Shown here: positions 1 through 9,019 of the stretch, in pieces | Layout of the letters: every line of letters begins with the position of its first letter | Position numbering within the stretch: position 1 is the stretch's first letter | NCBI RefSeq assembly: GCF_001665535.1 | Contig: NZ_LZSQ01000049.1 | Span: 1 to 59,360, forward strand | Direction of reading: 5' to 3' | DNA length: 59,360 bases | DNA from: Mycobacterium sp. 852002-51961_SCH5331710 | GTDB lineage: Bacteria; Actinomycetota; Actinomycetes; Mycobacteriales; Mycobacteriaceae | Made by a program: the position numbers and the translations under genes | The notes under the pieces: generated by a model | What the model saw: the letters and a program-made list of their open reading frames with translations, nothing else | Database searches by the model: none | Told to the model about the DNA's origin: nothing

Positions 1-860
1 TGCAGCAGCATGACGAACCTCGTCGTGCGTTCCACAAGAGTGCCGATCGCCGAGCCCGACGCCGTGCTGCCCAGGATGAGGTCGCCCTCCCAATGCCCGG
101 GCACGGCGCGGTCGGCGGCTTCAGGCGGTCGCTGGCTGATGTTGACCATGTCGCGCAGCCGCCCACGGCGTTCCTCGGGGCGGCGCCGCGGCTTACGCAG
201 CGCCCGCCCAGTACGCAGGCAGGTATGCAACTCGCGACGCAGATTGCCTTTGCCCTGAACATAAATCGCTTGGTAGATCATCTCGTGGGACACCCGCATC
301 TCGGCATCATCGGCAAAGTCCAGCCGCAACCGACGTGAGATCTGGGCGGGACTGTGCTGCTCATCCAACCGAGCCTGCACCTCATCATGCAACCGCGTGT
401 TGGTGGCCAACTTGCCCGGCGCCGAGCGGCGTGCCCGGTCGTGGGCTCGTACATGGGCGGTATGGGCCCGATATCGCGGCACGCACTCCCAACCACCACG
501 CCACGGCGCCCCGAACCGATGCCGCGCCCGATACCGACCACCACCGACACTGGCATTGCGCTCAATCTCACGCATCACCGTGCTGGGATGGCGGCCCAGC
601 CGACGTGCGATGAAACGAATCGACTCCTGACGAGCCACCCCGTCTTGAATCTCCTCACGCTCTTCAAGCGTCAAACGGGGTCGCGCTCGGCTAGCGGACA
701 CATCACTGAATCGTGGCTTCACACCACCAGCGTCAGCAAACCACCCCCACGCAGTGTGCTTCGACACGCCCACCGCTTCCCCGGCGGCAAAAGGCGAAAC
801 CCCTTCGGCGATCAACGCCCAGAACCGACGACCCACAAACGGATACCGCGGAACTCTCAT
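1..860 (-). CDS. IS30-family transposase, C-terminus cut off by window edge
   Basis: The minus strand is open from ATG at 860 to the window edge, giving 286 residues. Residues about 61-103 form the helix-turn-helix typical of IS30 transposases (IARRLGRHPSTVMREIERN). Residues 164-183 carry DEQHSPAQISRRLRLDF and 191-207 SHEMIYQAIYVQGKGNL, both IS30 signatures. The DDE catalytic core begins at PGHWEGDLI with the first Asp at 260; the other catalytic residues lie outside the window. An N-terminal region (GVSPFAAGEAVGVSKHTAWGW) looks like an extra DNA-binding helix-turn-helix. Activity cannot be judged because the 3' end is missing. The reading frame is uninterrupted, so the visible part is not decayed. 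Confidence 0.93.
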   Translation of the reverse strand, partial: MRVPRYPFVGRRFWALIAEGVSPFAAGEAVGVSKHTAWGWFADAGGVKPRFSDVSASRARPRLTLEEREEIQDGVARQESIRFIARRLGRHPSTVMREIERNASVGGGRYRARHRFGAPWRGGWECVPRYRAHTAHVRAHDRARRSAPGKLATNTRLHDEVQARLDEQHSPAQISRRLRLDFADDAEMRVSHEMIYQAIYVQGKGNLRRELHTCLRTGRALRKPRRRPEERRGRLRDMVNISQRPPEAADRAVPGHWEGDLILGSTASGSAIGTLVERTTRFVMLL

Positions 861-970
861 ACAACCCCTCAACTAGAGGCTGTTGCATCAAGCACTAGAA
901 ATCGCCCGGCATTTTTGGGCAGTTTTGCGTCTGTTCGCGCTAGAAAAGTTCGCGCGCTAGAAAGCTCGCG
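861..970. repeat. IS end and short repeat cluster TTTCTAGCGCG
   Basis: Between the transposase start and the radical SAM gene lie the outer end of the insertion sequence and a small cluster of direct repeats. The motif cgcgctagaaaag occurs at 936-948, nearly again at 953-964 and again at 967-979, where it overlaps the stop codon of the radical SAM gene. A related ctagaaatcgc lies at 896-906 next to the likely IS terminus (gaggctgttgcatcaagcac, 875-894). The IS boundary is inferred only, since the partner inverted repeat lies outside the window. No gene is seen here. Confidence 0.5.
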
Positions 971-1996
971 CTAGAAAAGCGTGGGTTGTAGGGCCCCGGC
1001 CGGAGCGGGCGCATACGCGGGCTGTGGGTCCGCGGCGCGAAACGAGCGACGGTCGGGTGCCAGCCGGTGCTTGGCGACGAGCGGTGCCGCCCTGTCGTGC
1101 AACATCTTTCGATAGTCCGACGGCAGATAAGCGCCGCGGCGGTACAGCTCGCGGTACTTCGGCACCAGCTCGGGGTGCGAGCCGGCCAGCCAGTCCATGA
1201 ACCAACCGCGCGTCGAACCGCGCAGGTGCAGCCCGAACACGGTGACACCGGTTGCGCCCGCCGCGGCGATCTCGGCGAGTAGACCGTCGAGATGCTCGAC
1301 CGAATCCGTCAGATACGGAAGCACCGGCGCCACCATCACATGGCAGTCCAGCCCGGCCTCTCGGATGGCAGCGATCATTCCGAGGCGCGCCTGCGGTGAC
1401 GGCGTACCCGGTTCGACGTCCTTGTGCAGCACGGGATCCCCGATTGCGAGCGAGACCGCCACGCTGACGTCGACTTGACGGGCCGCCTCGCTGATCAGCG
1501 GCAGATCGCGGCGCAGCAGCGTGCCCTTGGTCAGGATCGAGAACGGTGTGCCGGAGTCGGTCAGCGCCGCGATGATCCCCGGCATGAGCGCGTAGCGCCC
1601 CTCGGCCCGCTGGTACGGATCGGTGTTGGTGCCCAGCGCCACCGTCTCGCGTTGCCACGACCTCCGCGACAGTTCGCGGCGCAGCACGTCGACGACGTTG
1701 GTCTTGACCACGACCTCGCTGTCGAAGTCGCTGCCGGGGTTCAGATCGAGATACTCGTGCGTGGGTCGCGCGAAGCAGTAGCGGCAGGCGTGTGAGCATC
1801 CGCGGTAACCGTTGACCGTGAACCGGAACGGCAACATCGACGCGTTCGGCACCCTGTTGAGCGCCGACTTGCACAGCACCTCATGGAAGGTGATGCCCTC
1901 GAACTGCGGCGTCCGCACGCTGCGCACGAAACCGATACGCTGCAGTCCGGGCAGCGCGCCGTCGTCGACGCCGACACCCTGACCATCCCACCGCAT
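971..1996 (-). CDS. Rv2578c-family radical SAM protein
   Basis: This 341-residue protein has the radical SAM cluster motif CxxxCxxC at C67, C71 and C74 (GCSHACRYCFARPTH), which binds a 4Fe-4S cluster and S-adenosylmethionine. It belongs to the SplB-like group known in M. tuberculosis as Rv2578c; SplB itself repairs spore photoproduct, but the mycobacterial substrate is not established. The ATG at 1996 lies 9 bases from a perfect SOS box shared with helD, so LexA control and a DNA-damage role are plausible inferences. I see no intein or insertion. The stop codon falls inside a short direct repeat next to the insertion sequence. Confidence 0.88.
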   Translation of the reverse strand: MRWDGQGVGVDDGALPGLQRIGFVRSVRTPQFEGITFHEVLCKSALNRVPNASMLPFRFTVNGYRGCSHACRYCFARPTHEYLDLNPGSDFDSEVVVKTNVVDVLRRELSRRSWQRETVALGTNTDPYQRAEGRYALMPGIIAALTDSGTPFSILTKGTLLRRDLPLISEAARQVDVSVAVSLAIGDPVLHKDVEPGTPSPQARLGMIAAIREAGLDCHVMVAPVLPYLTDSVEHLDGLLAEIAAAGATGVTVFGLHLRGSTRGWFMDWLAGSHPELVPKYRELYRRGAYLPSDYRKMLHDRAAPLVAKHRLAPDRRSFRAADPQPAYAPAPAGALQPTLF

Positions 1997-2005
1997 ACAC
2001 TCGAT

Positions 2006-2021
2006 TCGAACTCACGTTCGA
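2006..2021. promoter_or_regulatory. Perfect mycobacterial SOS (LexA) box between divergent genes
   Basis: TCGAACTCACGTTCGA matches the mycobacterial LexA operator TCGAAC-N4-GTTCGA at all 12 defined positions. It lies 9 bases upstream of the radical SAM start (1996) and 60 bases upstream of the helD start (2082). A sigma-A type -10 element, TACGAT (2022-2027), directly abuts it on the helD side. LexA bound here should block both divergent promoters. The match is seen directly; repression is inferred. Confidence 0.85.
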
Positions 2022-2081
2022 TACGATGTCAAGGTCGACGCGCGCGCGCGAGCCGGCGGTGACCCGAGAGAAAGGGGCGGT

Positions 2082-4256
2082 GTGCCGACCGAGGGCTACG
2101 ACGACGAACTGGCATCCGAGCAGCGCTACATCGACGACCTGTACGCGCGCCTCGACGCCGAGCGCACCCGGGTGCGCAACCACTACGACGCGGCACTGCG
2201 CGGTGACGGCGGCTCCCTCGTCGACCGCGACGCCGAGGTCCGCGCGGTGGCCAAGCGGATGAACCGGCTCAACGTCGCCGACCACGGGCTGTGCTTCGGC
2301 CGCCTCGACAGCGTCGCCGATGAGCGCCTCTACATCGGCCGGATCGGCTTGATGGACGAAGCCCACGAATACGAACCGCTGCTGCTCGACTGGCGAGCCC
2401 CCGCGGCGCGCCCCTTCTACGTCGCGACCGCCGCCCACCCCGAGGGCATGCGACGGCGTCGCCAGTTCCACTCGATCGGTCGGCGCATCACCGATTTCAC
2501 CGACGAGACCCTCGGCAGGCCCACCGAGGGCGCGCAGGGCGACGCGGCGCTGCTGGCCGCCGTCAACGCACCACGCGGCGACGGTATGCGCGACATCGTC
2601 GCGACCATCCAGGCCGAACAGGACGAGATCATCCGGCTCGATCACCCGGGTGTGTTGGTGATCGAGGGCGGCCCCGGCACAGGCAAGACCGTCGTCGCGC
2701 TGCACCGCGTCGCATACCTGCTCTACACGCAGCGGGAGCTGATGGAGCGCCACGGCGTCCTGGTGATCGGCCCGAACACCGCGTTCCTGCGGCACATCGA
2801 CCGGGTGCTGCCCTCGCTGGGCGAGACGAACGTCGTCTTCATGACGACCGGCGACCTCGTTCCCGGCCTGCGCGTCACAAAGCAGGACGCTGCCGACGCC
2901 GCGCGGGTGAAGGGGTCGCTGCAGATGCTCGACGTGCTGGCCGCCGCGATCGCCGACCGGCAGCGCGTGCCCGTCGAGCCCATACCGATCAAGCTGGCCG
3001 ACGTCACCGTGCGGATCGACGCGGAGACCGCCGAGTGGGCCATCCAGGAAGCGCGGGACAGCGGCTCACCGCACAACGACGCCCGCGCGGTGTTCGTCGA
3101 CGTCATCACCTGGGTGCTCACCGAGCGCGCGATCGCCCGCATCGGCAAGGGCTGGCTGACCCGCGATGACAAGGCGGCGTGGGAACACCTGCGCGCCGAG
3201 TTGATCGACGAACTCGACGACCACGACGCGTTCCGGGCCGCGCTCGACGAGCTGTGGCCCGAGTTGACGCCCGAGGCGCTGCTGGCCGGGCTCTACGAAT
3301 CGCCCGAACGACTTCGCGCCGCGGGTGCGGACGAGTGCCTGCTGCGCGCCGAAGGTGACGCGTGGACGGTGTCGGATGTGCCGCTGCTCGACGAACTGGT
3401 CGACATGCTCGGCGGGATCAAACCCGATCCCGCCGAAAAGGAACGGCAGGAGGAGGCCGCCTACGCGGCCGGCGTCCTGGACCTGATGGTGGCCCGCGAG
3501 GACCTGATGGACGACGAGGACCATCTGATCGCCGCCGACCTGCTCGACGCCGAGGACCTCGCCGAACGGTTCGTCGAACGCGACAACCGCGACGTCGCCG
3601 AACGCGCTGCGGCAGACCGTGATTGGACATACCGACACGTCGTCGTCGACGAGGCGCAGGAACTGTCCGAAATGGATTGGCGTGTGCTGATGCGCCGCTG
3701 CCCCAGCAAGTCCTTCACCGTGGTGGGCGATCTCGCGCAGCGGCGCTCGGCGGCGGGCGCGAGGTCATGGGGGGCGGTGCTCGATCGGTACGTGCCCGGT
3801 CGCTGGGTCTACCGACCGCTGTCGGTGAACTACCGCACGCCCGCCGAGATCATGGAGGTCGCGGCCGGCCTGCTGGCCGAGTTCGCCCCCGATGTGCGGG
3901 CGCCCGAATCGGTTCGCGCATGCGGTGTTCGGCCGTGGGCGCGGCTCGTGGGCGGCGACGAACTACCCGCCGCGATCGACGAGTTCCGGCGCGACGAGGA
4001 GAACCGCGAGGGCACCAGTGTCGTGATCGGGCCGGCAGGGATGGACGGCGTCGTAACACCGTCGGAAACCAAGGGATTGGAGTTCGACGCGGTGCTCGTC
4101 GTGGAGCCGAACCGGATCCTTGCCGACGGTCCGCGGGGCGCGGCCGATCTGTACGTCGCGCTCACCCGGGCGACACAACGGCTCGGTGTGCTGCACACCG
4201 AGCCGCTGCCACCCACGTTGAGCGGATTGTCCGAACTCCAGGCCGTGGCCGACTGA
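2082..4256 (+). CDS. helD: HelD-family RNA polymerase recycling ATPase (UvrD/Rep-like superfamily 1)
   Basis: The protein has 724 residues, the usual size for actinobacterial HelD. An N-terminal coiled-coil arm (residues about 1-60) precedes the split helicase-type motor. Walker A is GGPGTGKT at 196-203; later motifs are VVDEAQELSEMDW, VVGDLAQ, SVNYRTP, GLEFDAVLVVEP and LYVALTRATQRL. HelD proteins use ATP to strip stalled RNA polymerase from DNA, and a related mycobacterial protein, HelR, protects against rifamycins. Start GTG 2082 is supported by the ribosome-binding site gagaaagggg (2066-2075 region). Its promoter abuts a perfect SOS box shared with the divergent radical SAM gene. A DNA-repair helicase is a less likely reading because the arm and the motif set are HelD-like. 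Confidence 0.87.
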   Translation: MPTEGYDDELASEQRYIDDLYARLDAERTRVRNHYDAALRGDGGSLVDRDAEVRAVAKRMNRLNVADHGLCFGRLDSVADERLYIGRIGLMDEAHEYEPLLLDWRAPAARPFYVATAAHPEGMRRRRQFHSIGRRITDFTDETLGRPTEGAQGDAALLAAVNAPRGDGMRDIVATIQAEQDEIIRLDHPGVLVIEGGPGTGKTVVALHRVAYLLYTQRELMERHGVLVIGPNTAFLRHIDRVLPSLGETNVVFMTTGDLVPGLRVTKQDAADAARVKGSLQMLDVLAAAIADRQRVPVEPIPIKLADVTVRIDAETAEWAIQEARDSGSPHNDARAVFVDVITWVLTERAIARIGKGWLTRDDKAAWEHLRAELIDELDDHDAFRAALDELWPELTPEALLAGLYESPERLRAAGADECLLRAEGDAWTVSDVPLLDELVDMLGGIKPDPAEKERQEEAAYAAGVLDLMVAREDLMDDEDHLIAADLLDAEDLAERFVERDNRDVAERAAADRDWTYRHVVVDEAQELSEMDWRVLMRRCPSKSFTVVGDLAQRRSAAGARSWGAVLDRYVPGRWVYRPLSVNYRTPAEIMEVAAGLLAEFAPDVRAPESVRACGVRPWARLVGGDELPAAIDEFRRDEENREGTSVVIGPAGMDGVVTPSETKGLEFDAVLVVEPNRILADGPRGAADLYVALTRATQRLGVLHTEPLPPTLSGLSELQAVAD

Positions 4257-4271
4257 CCTATCGCAGCGCCG

Positions 4272-4691
4272 TCACCACTGGCTCAGTTGGCACTGCACCG
4301 TGTAGGTGCCGTCCTGTTGCACCGCGACCTGGCCGTCGATCGCGATCTCGCAGTGCGGGTTCGGAGAGGCCTGCATGGCGTGGACGCCGGTGCTGGCGGT
4401 GAGGATTCCCCACTGCGGGTCCTCCATCGTCGTCTCGAACACCCACGGCACGCCCGGCTGAAGGACCACTTCCTCCTTCTTCAGGTACGCATACGCGTCG
4501 GCGTTGTAGGCCTGCTTGTTCGGAGGCTGCGCAATCAGATAGTTGAGCTGGAAGTCGGCGGGCGCCGTTGACGTCAGCGTGTACCGGACCACATGGCCTT
4601 CCGACTGGGCATCGGCGGTCGCATGGCTGACCGCGACTGACGCCGCGGCAACCATGAACGCCGCCCCGACCTTGGCTGTAGCTGTTCGCAT
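4272..4691 (-). CDS. Small secreted MmpS-like protein of unknown function
   Basis: The product has 139 residues with a Sec signal peptide (residues 1-29, probable cleavage after ADA) and a single beta-rich domain with two cysteines (HCEIAIDG and YTVQCQLSQW at the C-terminus). The spacing resembles the soluble domain of MmpS proteins, but there is no partner MmpL gene here. It may correspond to Rv2576c, which lies near the same radical SAM gene in M. tuberculosis; I infer this from position only. ATG 4691 is chosen because the signal peptide follows at once. The frame stays open far upstream through shadow sequence opposite urtA. Confidence 0.72.
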   Translation of the reverse strand: MRTATAKVGAAFMVAAASVAVSHATADAQSEGHVVRYTLTSTAPADFQLNYLIAQPPNKQAYNADAYAYLKKEEVVLQPGVPWVFETTMEDPQWGILTASTGVHAMQASPNPHCEIAIDGQVAVQQDGTYTVQCQLSQW

Positions 4692-4934
4692 GTTCGTCAC
4701 ATCGCCGGACGGTACCAAACCGTTACCGCCGACTCCCCACCCTCTGCTGACGCCTCCCGACGGCAAACGACCTGCGACGAAGTCACGGTTAATTTGTTCG
4801 TCACACGCAGACATTTCCCAGAAACTTCGCCGCTCTAACGTCCCGATTCGACAACCACGCAAGGTCGGGACACTCGCACTCGACCTGACGCTCATCGCCG
4901 ATGTGCGCTGCGGATATATAGGGAAAGGCTGTTC

Positions 4935-6200
4935 ATGCGACTTCCACGACGGTCCTCGGTGAGACGCTCCGCCCTCGTTGCCGGCGGAATAGTCGCGGCG
5001 ACGAGTCTGGTGCTGGCCGGCTGCGGAAGCAAGGCCACCGAGTCGGATTCGGCAAACGCCCAATCGTGTGTCGACACGTCCGCCCCGACGATCAAAGTGG
5101 GCGCACTGAACTCGTTGTCGGGCACGATGGCCATTTCCGAAGTGACCGTGCGCCACGCCATCGACCTCGCGGTCGAGCAGATCAACGCGTCCGGTGGTGT
5201 GCTGGGCAAGCAGATCCAGCTCGTCGGCGAGGACGGCGCGTCCGAGCCGACGGTGTTCGCGGAGAAGGCCGAGAAGCTGATCAGCAGCGACTGCGTCGCG
5301 GCGGTGTTCGGCGGCTGGACGTCGTCGTCGCGCAAGGCCATGCTGCCGGTCTTCGAGAGCGCCAACTCGCTGCTGTACTACCCCGTGCAGTACGAGGGCC
5401 TGGAGTCGTCGAAGAACATCTTCTACACGGGCGCCACCACCAACCAGCAGATCGTCCCGGCGCTGGACTACCTGAAGGAGAAGGGCGTCAAGTCGCTGTA
5501 TCTGGTCGGCAGTGACTACGTCTTCCCGCAGACCGCCAACCGGATCATCAAGGCGTACGCCGGCGCCAACGGCATCGAGATCAAGGGCGAGGATTACACG
5601 CCGCTGGGGTCGACGGACTTCTCGACCATCGTCAACAAGGTCCGCACCGCCGGTGCCGACGCCGTGTTCAACACGCTCAACGGCGATTCGAACGTGGCCT
5701 TCTTCCGTGAGTACAAGAACGTGGGCCTGACCCCGGAGGCCATGCCGGTGGTGTCGGTGTCGATCGCCGAGGAAGAGGTCGGCGGCATCGGTATCCAGAA
5801 CATCACTGGCCAACTGGTGGCCTGGGACTACTACCAGACCATCGACAGCCCGGAGAACAAGGCGTTCGTCGAGGCCTACAAGGCCAAGTTCGGCGCCGAC
5901 AAGCCGACGTCGGATCCCATGGAGGCGGCCTACGTCTCGGTCTATCTGTGGAAAAACACTGTCGAGAAGGCCAACTCGTTCGCGGTTCCCGATGTGCAGA
6001 AAGCCGCCGGCGGCGTTCAGTTCAACGCCCCGGAGGGCCTGGTGCAGATCGATGGCGACAACAACCACATCACCAAGACCGCCCGCATCGGCGAGATCCG
6101 GCCCGACGGGCTGATCTACACGATCTGGGAGTCGCCGGGACCGATCGAACCGGACCCCTACCTCAAGGGCTACCCGTGGGCGGCCGGCCTGTCCAGCTGA
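4935..6200 (+). CDS. urtA: Urea ABC transporter substrate-binding lipoprotein UrtA
   Basis: This 421-residue lipoprotein has a lipobox LVLAGC with the lipidated cysteine at C30, preceded by an arginine-rich leader (SVRRSALV). Strings such as [36 protein letters not shown] and [10 protein letters not shown] are typical of UrtA and separate it from leucine and amide binders. It captures urea outside the membrane for UrtBC. It is the first gene of a five-gene operon, with urtB starting 7 bases after its stop. The 243-base upstream gap holds the promoter region; an A/T-rich gatatata lies at 4912-4919 and aaagg just before the ATG. Nitrogen control would be expected from the family, but I could not define a GlnR site. 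Confidence 0.93.
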   Translation: MRLPRRSSVRRSALVAGGIVAATSLVLAGCGSKATESDSANAQSCVDTSAPTIKVGALNSLSGTMAISEVTVRHAIDLAVEQINASGGVLGKQIQLVGEDGASEPTVFAEKAEKLISSDCVAAVFGGWTSSSRKAMLPVFESANSLLYYPVQYEGLESSKNIFYTGATTNQQIVPALDYLKEKGVKSLYLVGSDYVFPQTANRIIKAYAGANGIEIKGEDYTPLGSTDFSTIVNKVRTAGADAVFNTLNGDSNVAFFREYKNVGLTPEAMPVVSVSIAEEEVGGIGIQNITGQLVAWDYYQTIDSPENKAFVEAYKAKFGADKPTSDPMEAAYVSVYLWKNTVEKANSFAVPDVQKAAGGVQFNAPEGLVQIDGDNNHITKTARIGEIRPDGLIYTIWESPGPIEPDPYLKGYPWAAGLSS

Positions 6201-6207
6201 GTCGAAG

Positions 6208-7092
6208 ATGGATGTCCTGATCGGGCAGCTGGCAACGGGATTGAGCCTCGGCTCGATCCTGTTGCTGGCGGCCCTGGGGTTGTCGCTGACGTTCGGGCAG
6301 ATGGGCGTCATCAACATGGCGCACGGCGAGTTAATCATGGCCGGCTGCTACACCGCCTACGTGGTGCAGCAGGTGGTGTCGAGTGCCGGTGCGTCACTGC
6401 TGATTTCGCTGGTCGTCGGGTTTCTGATCGGCGGGGCGATGGGCGCGCTGCTGGAGACCACGCTCATCCGCCGGATGTACCACCGGCCGCTGGACACTCT
6501 GCTGGTGACGTTCGGCGTCGGGCTGATCCTGCAGCAGGTCGCCCGTGACATCTTCGGGGCTCCCGCGGTCAACGTGGTGGCACCGGTGTGGTTGTCCGGT
6601 GGTGTCGAGATCTTCGGGGCGGTGGTGCCCAAGACGCGCATCTTCATCCTCGTGCTGGCACTCGCGTGCGTCGCGGCGTTGGCCACCGCGCTCAAGGTGA
6701 GCCCGATGGGACGGCGGATCCGCGCCGTCGTGCAGAACCGGGACCTGGCCGAGACCAGCGGGATCTCGTCCCGCAAGACCGACATCACAACGTTTTTCAT
6801 CGGCTCGGGCCTGGCGGCGGTGGCCGGTGTCGCGTTGACGTTGATCGGTTCAACCAGCCCGACGATCGGGCAGAGCTATCTGATCGACGCGTTCCTGGTG
6901 GTCGTTGTCGGCGGCCTCGGCCAAATCAAGGGCACGGTGATCGCGGCGTTCGCGCTGGGCTTCCTGAACTCGTTCATCGAATACAACACCACCGCATCGC
7001 TGGCGAAGGTCATCGTCTTCGTGATCATCGTGATCTTCCTTCAGGCTCGCCCGCAGGGCCTGTTCACTGTCCGGACAAGGAGTCTCGTGTGA
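6208..7092 (+). CDS. urtB: Urea ABC transporter permease UrtB
   Basis: The protein has 294 residues and about eight hydrophobic segments, matching the LivH/UrtB branched-chain-type permease family. LSLTFGQMGVINMAHGEL near the N-terminus and VVVVGGLGQIKGTVIAAFALG near the C-terminus are diagnostic. It forms the membrane channel with UrtC. ATG 6208 follows urtA by seven bases. Its stop overlaps the start of urtC by four bases, suggesting coupled translation. Confidence 0.93.
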   Translation: MDVLIGQLATGLSLGSILLLAALGLSLTFGQMGVINMAHGELIMAGCYTAYVVQQVVSSAGASLLISLVVGFLIGGAMGALLETTLIRRMYHRPLDTLLVTFGVGLILQQVARDIFGAPAVNVVAPVWLSGGVEIFGAVVPKTRIFILVLALACVAALATALKVSPMGRRIRAVVQNRDLAETSGISSRKTDITTFFIGSGLAAVAGVALTLIGSTSPTIGQSYLIDAFLVVVVGGLGQIKGTVIAAFALGFLNSFIEYNTTASLAKVIVFVIIVIFLQARPQGLFTVRTRSLV

Positions 7093-8207
7093 GAACCTTC
7101 GTGGGCCGATGGCAGACCTGGGCCGGTTTCGCGGTCGCGGCGGTGCTGCTGTTCGGTGTCGCGCCCGCGGTCTTGTCGGACTTCCGGCTGAGCCTGCTGG
7201 GCAAGTTCCTGTGCTTCGCGATCGTCGCGGTCGGCATCGGGCTGGCGTGGGGCCGCGGCGGCATGCTCGTCCTGGGCCAGGGGGTGTTCTTCGGGCTCGG
7301 CGGCTACATGATGGGCATGCATCTCAAGATCGCCGACGCCCAGTTGCGCGGCGACGATGTGCCCGACTTCATGCAGATCGCCGGCGTTCGCGAATTACCC
7401 GGCTACTGGCAGCCGTTCGCCTCCCCCGCGTTTACTCTGCTGGCGATCGTCGTCGTGCCGACGGTGATCGCGGCGGCGCTCGGGCTCGGCGTGTTCAAGC
7501 GTCGCGTCAAGGGCGCGTACTTCGCGATCCTGTCGCAGGCCCTGGCCGCCGCGTTGGCGATCCTGCTCGTTGGGCAGACCGGCCTCGGTGGCAGCAACGG
7601 GCTCAACAGGTTTCGCACGTTCTTCGGGTTCACCCTGACCGATCCGGCCAACCGGCGGATGCTGTACTTCATCGCCGCGGGTGTGCTGCTCGCCGTCGTC
7701 GCGGTGGTGCGGCAGCTGATGCAGAGCCGCTACGGCGAACTGCTGGTCGCGGTTCGCGACGGTGAGGAACGCGTCCGTTTCCTCGGCTACGACCCGGCGA
7801 ACATCAAGGTGGTCGCCTACACAGTGGCGGCGCTGTTCGCCAGCATCGCGGGCGCGTTGTTCGCACCGATCGTCGGGTTCATCGCGCCGTCGCAGGTGGG
7901 CATCCTGCCGTCGATCGCGTTCCTGATCGGTGTCGCGATCGGCGGGCGCACCACGCTGCTGGGGCCGGTGCTCGGCGCGATCGGGGTGGCATGGGCGCAA
8001 ACCCTGTTCTCCGAACGGTTCCCGTCCGAGTGGACCTATGCGCAGGGCCTGCTGTTCATCGTCGTCGTCGGCTTCTTCCCGGCCGGCCTGGCCGGTCTCG
8101 GTGCGCTGTTCAAACGGCGTCACATACGCCGGCCCCGCAAACCCGTCGGACCGGCACCGGAACCGCAGGCGGACCTCGACACCGAGAAGGTGGGCGCAGC
8201 AACATGA
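7089..8207 (+). CDS. urtC: Urea ABC transporter permease UrtC
   Basis: This 372-residue LivM-like permease starts at GTG 7089 and overlaps urtB by four bases. Family motifs include GLAWGRGGMLVLGQGVFFGL near residue 55 and LGYDPANIKVVAYTVAALF in the EAA-type loop that contacts the ATPases. The charged C-terminal tail (about residues 335-372, rich in Arg and Pro) is cytosolic. An open frame extends far upstream within urtB, but only the GTG at 7089 fits the operon. The stop overlaps the urtD ATG in an ATGA. Confidence 0.92.
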   Translation: MRTFVGRWQTWAGFAVAAVLLFGVAPAVLSDFRLSLLGKFLCFAIVAVGIGLAWGRGGMLVLGQGVFFGLGGYMMGMHLKIADAQLRGDDVPDFMQIAGVRELPGYWQPFASPAFTLLAIVVVPTVIAAALGLGVFKRRVKGAYFAILSQALAAALAILLVGQTGLGGSNGLNRFRTFFGFTLTDPANRRMLYFIAAGVLLAVVAVVRQLMQSRYGELLVAVRDGEERVRFLGYDPANIKVVAYTVAALFASIAGALFAPIVGFIAPSQVGILPSIAFLIGVAIGGRTTLLGPVLGAIGVAWAQTLFSERFPSEWTYAQGLLFIVVVGFFPAGLAGLGALFKRRHIRRPRKPVGPAPEPQADLDTEKVGAAT

Positions 8208-9019
8208 CCCAGGTGGAGCCGGTCGCCGGCGGCAACGTCGGCATGGGCACCGAGTACCTCGAAGTGCGGGGGCTCACCGTCGATTTCGACGGTTTCAAAG
8301 CGGTCAGCGATGTCGACCTGACCCTGTTTCAGGGTGACTTGCGATTCCTGATCGGGCCCAACGGCGCGGGCAAGACCACGGTGATCGACGCGATCACCGG
8401 CCTGGTGAACGCCACCGGGTCGGTCAACAAGTCCGGCGTCGAACTGCTCGGCCGCAAGGTGCACCAGATCGCCCGCCTCGGCGTCGGGCGCACATTCCAG
8501 ACGGCCAGCGTGTTCGAGCAGCTGAGCGTGCTGCAGAACCTCGACATCGCCGCGGGTGCGGAACGATCGGCGTGGACGCTGCTGCGCCGGCGAAAGGGCG
8601 TGCTGCCCGCGATCGAGGAGGCGCTCGACACCATCGGGCTGGCCGATCTGGCCGACAAACCGGCCGGGGTGCTCGCCCACGGGCAGAAGCAGTGGCTGGA
8701 GATCGGCATGCTGCTGGTGCAGAACGCCGACGTGCTGCTGCTCGACGAACCCGTCGCAGGTATGAGCCACGAGGAACGCGAGGAAACGGGAAACCTGTTG
8801 CGCCGCATCGGTGCCCAGCGCACCGTCGTCGTCGTCGAACACGACATGGACTTCATGCGGGCGTTCGCCACATCGGTGACCGTGCTCGCCCGCGGCCAGG
8901 TGATCGCCGAGGGATCGGTCGCCCAGGTGCAGGCCAATCCCAAGGTGCAGGAGGTCTACCTCGGCACCGCGGCAGCAGGCACAGCCGATGTGCCCGCCGA
9001 GATGATCGAGGAGTCATAG
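8204..9019 (+). CDS. urtD: Urea ABC transporter ATP-binding protein UrtD
   Basis: The 271-residue protein is an ABC ATPase of the LivG type. Walker A is GPNGAGKTT, the Q-loop region reads GRTFQTASVFEQLSVLQNL, Walker B is ADVLLLDEPVAGM and the switch His lies in VVEHDMDFM. The signature segment reads LAHGQKQWLEIGMLL, with AHGQ replacing the canonical LSGGQ as is usual in UrtD/LivG. ATG 8204 lies in an ATGA overlap with urtC. It powers urea import together with UrtE. Confidence 0.93.
   Translation: MTQVEPVAGGNVGMGTEYLEVRGLTVDFDGFKAVSDVDLTLFQGDLRFLIGPNGAGKTTVIDAITGLVNATGSVNKSGVELLGRKVHQIARLGVGRTFQTASVFEQLSVLQNLDIAAGAERSAWTLLRRRKGVLPAIEEALDTIGLADLADKPAGVLAHGQKQWLEIGMLLVQNADVLLLDEPVAGMSHEEREETGNLLRRIGAQRTVVVVEHDMDFMRAFATSVTVLARGQVIAEGSVAQVQANPKVQEVYLGTAAAGTADVPAEMIEES

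Noticed and set aside
4692..4934. A possible GlnR operator upstream of urtA
   Set aside because: Pairs such as gtcac...gtcac exist, but spacing does not fit a consensus I can defend.
4272..6338. A 688-residue minus-strand frame
   Set aside because: Only the last 139 residues form a protein with a signal peptide. The rest is a shadow of urtA and its leader.
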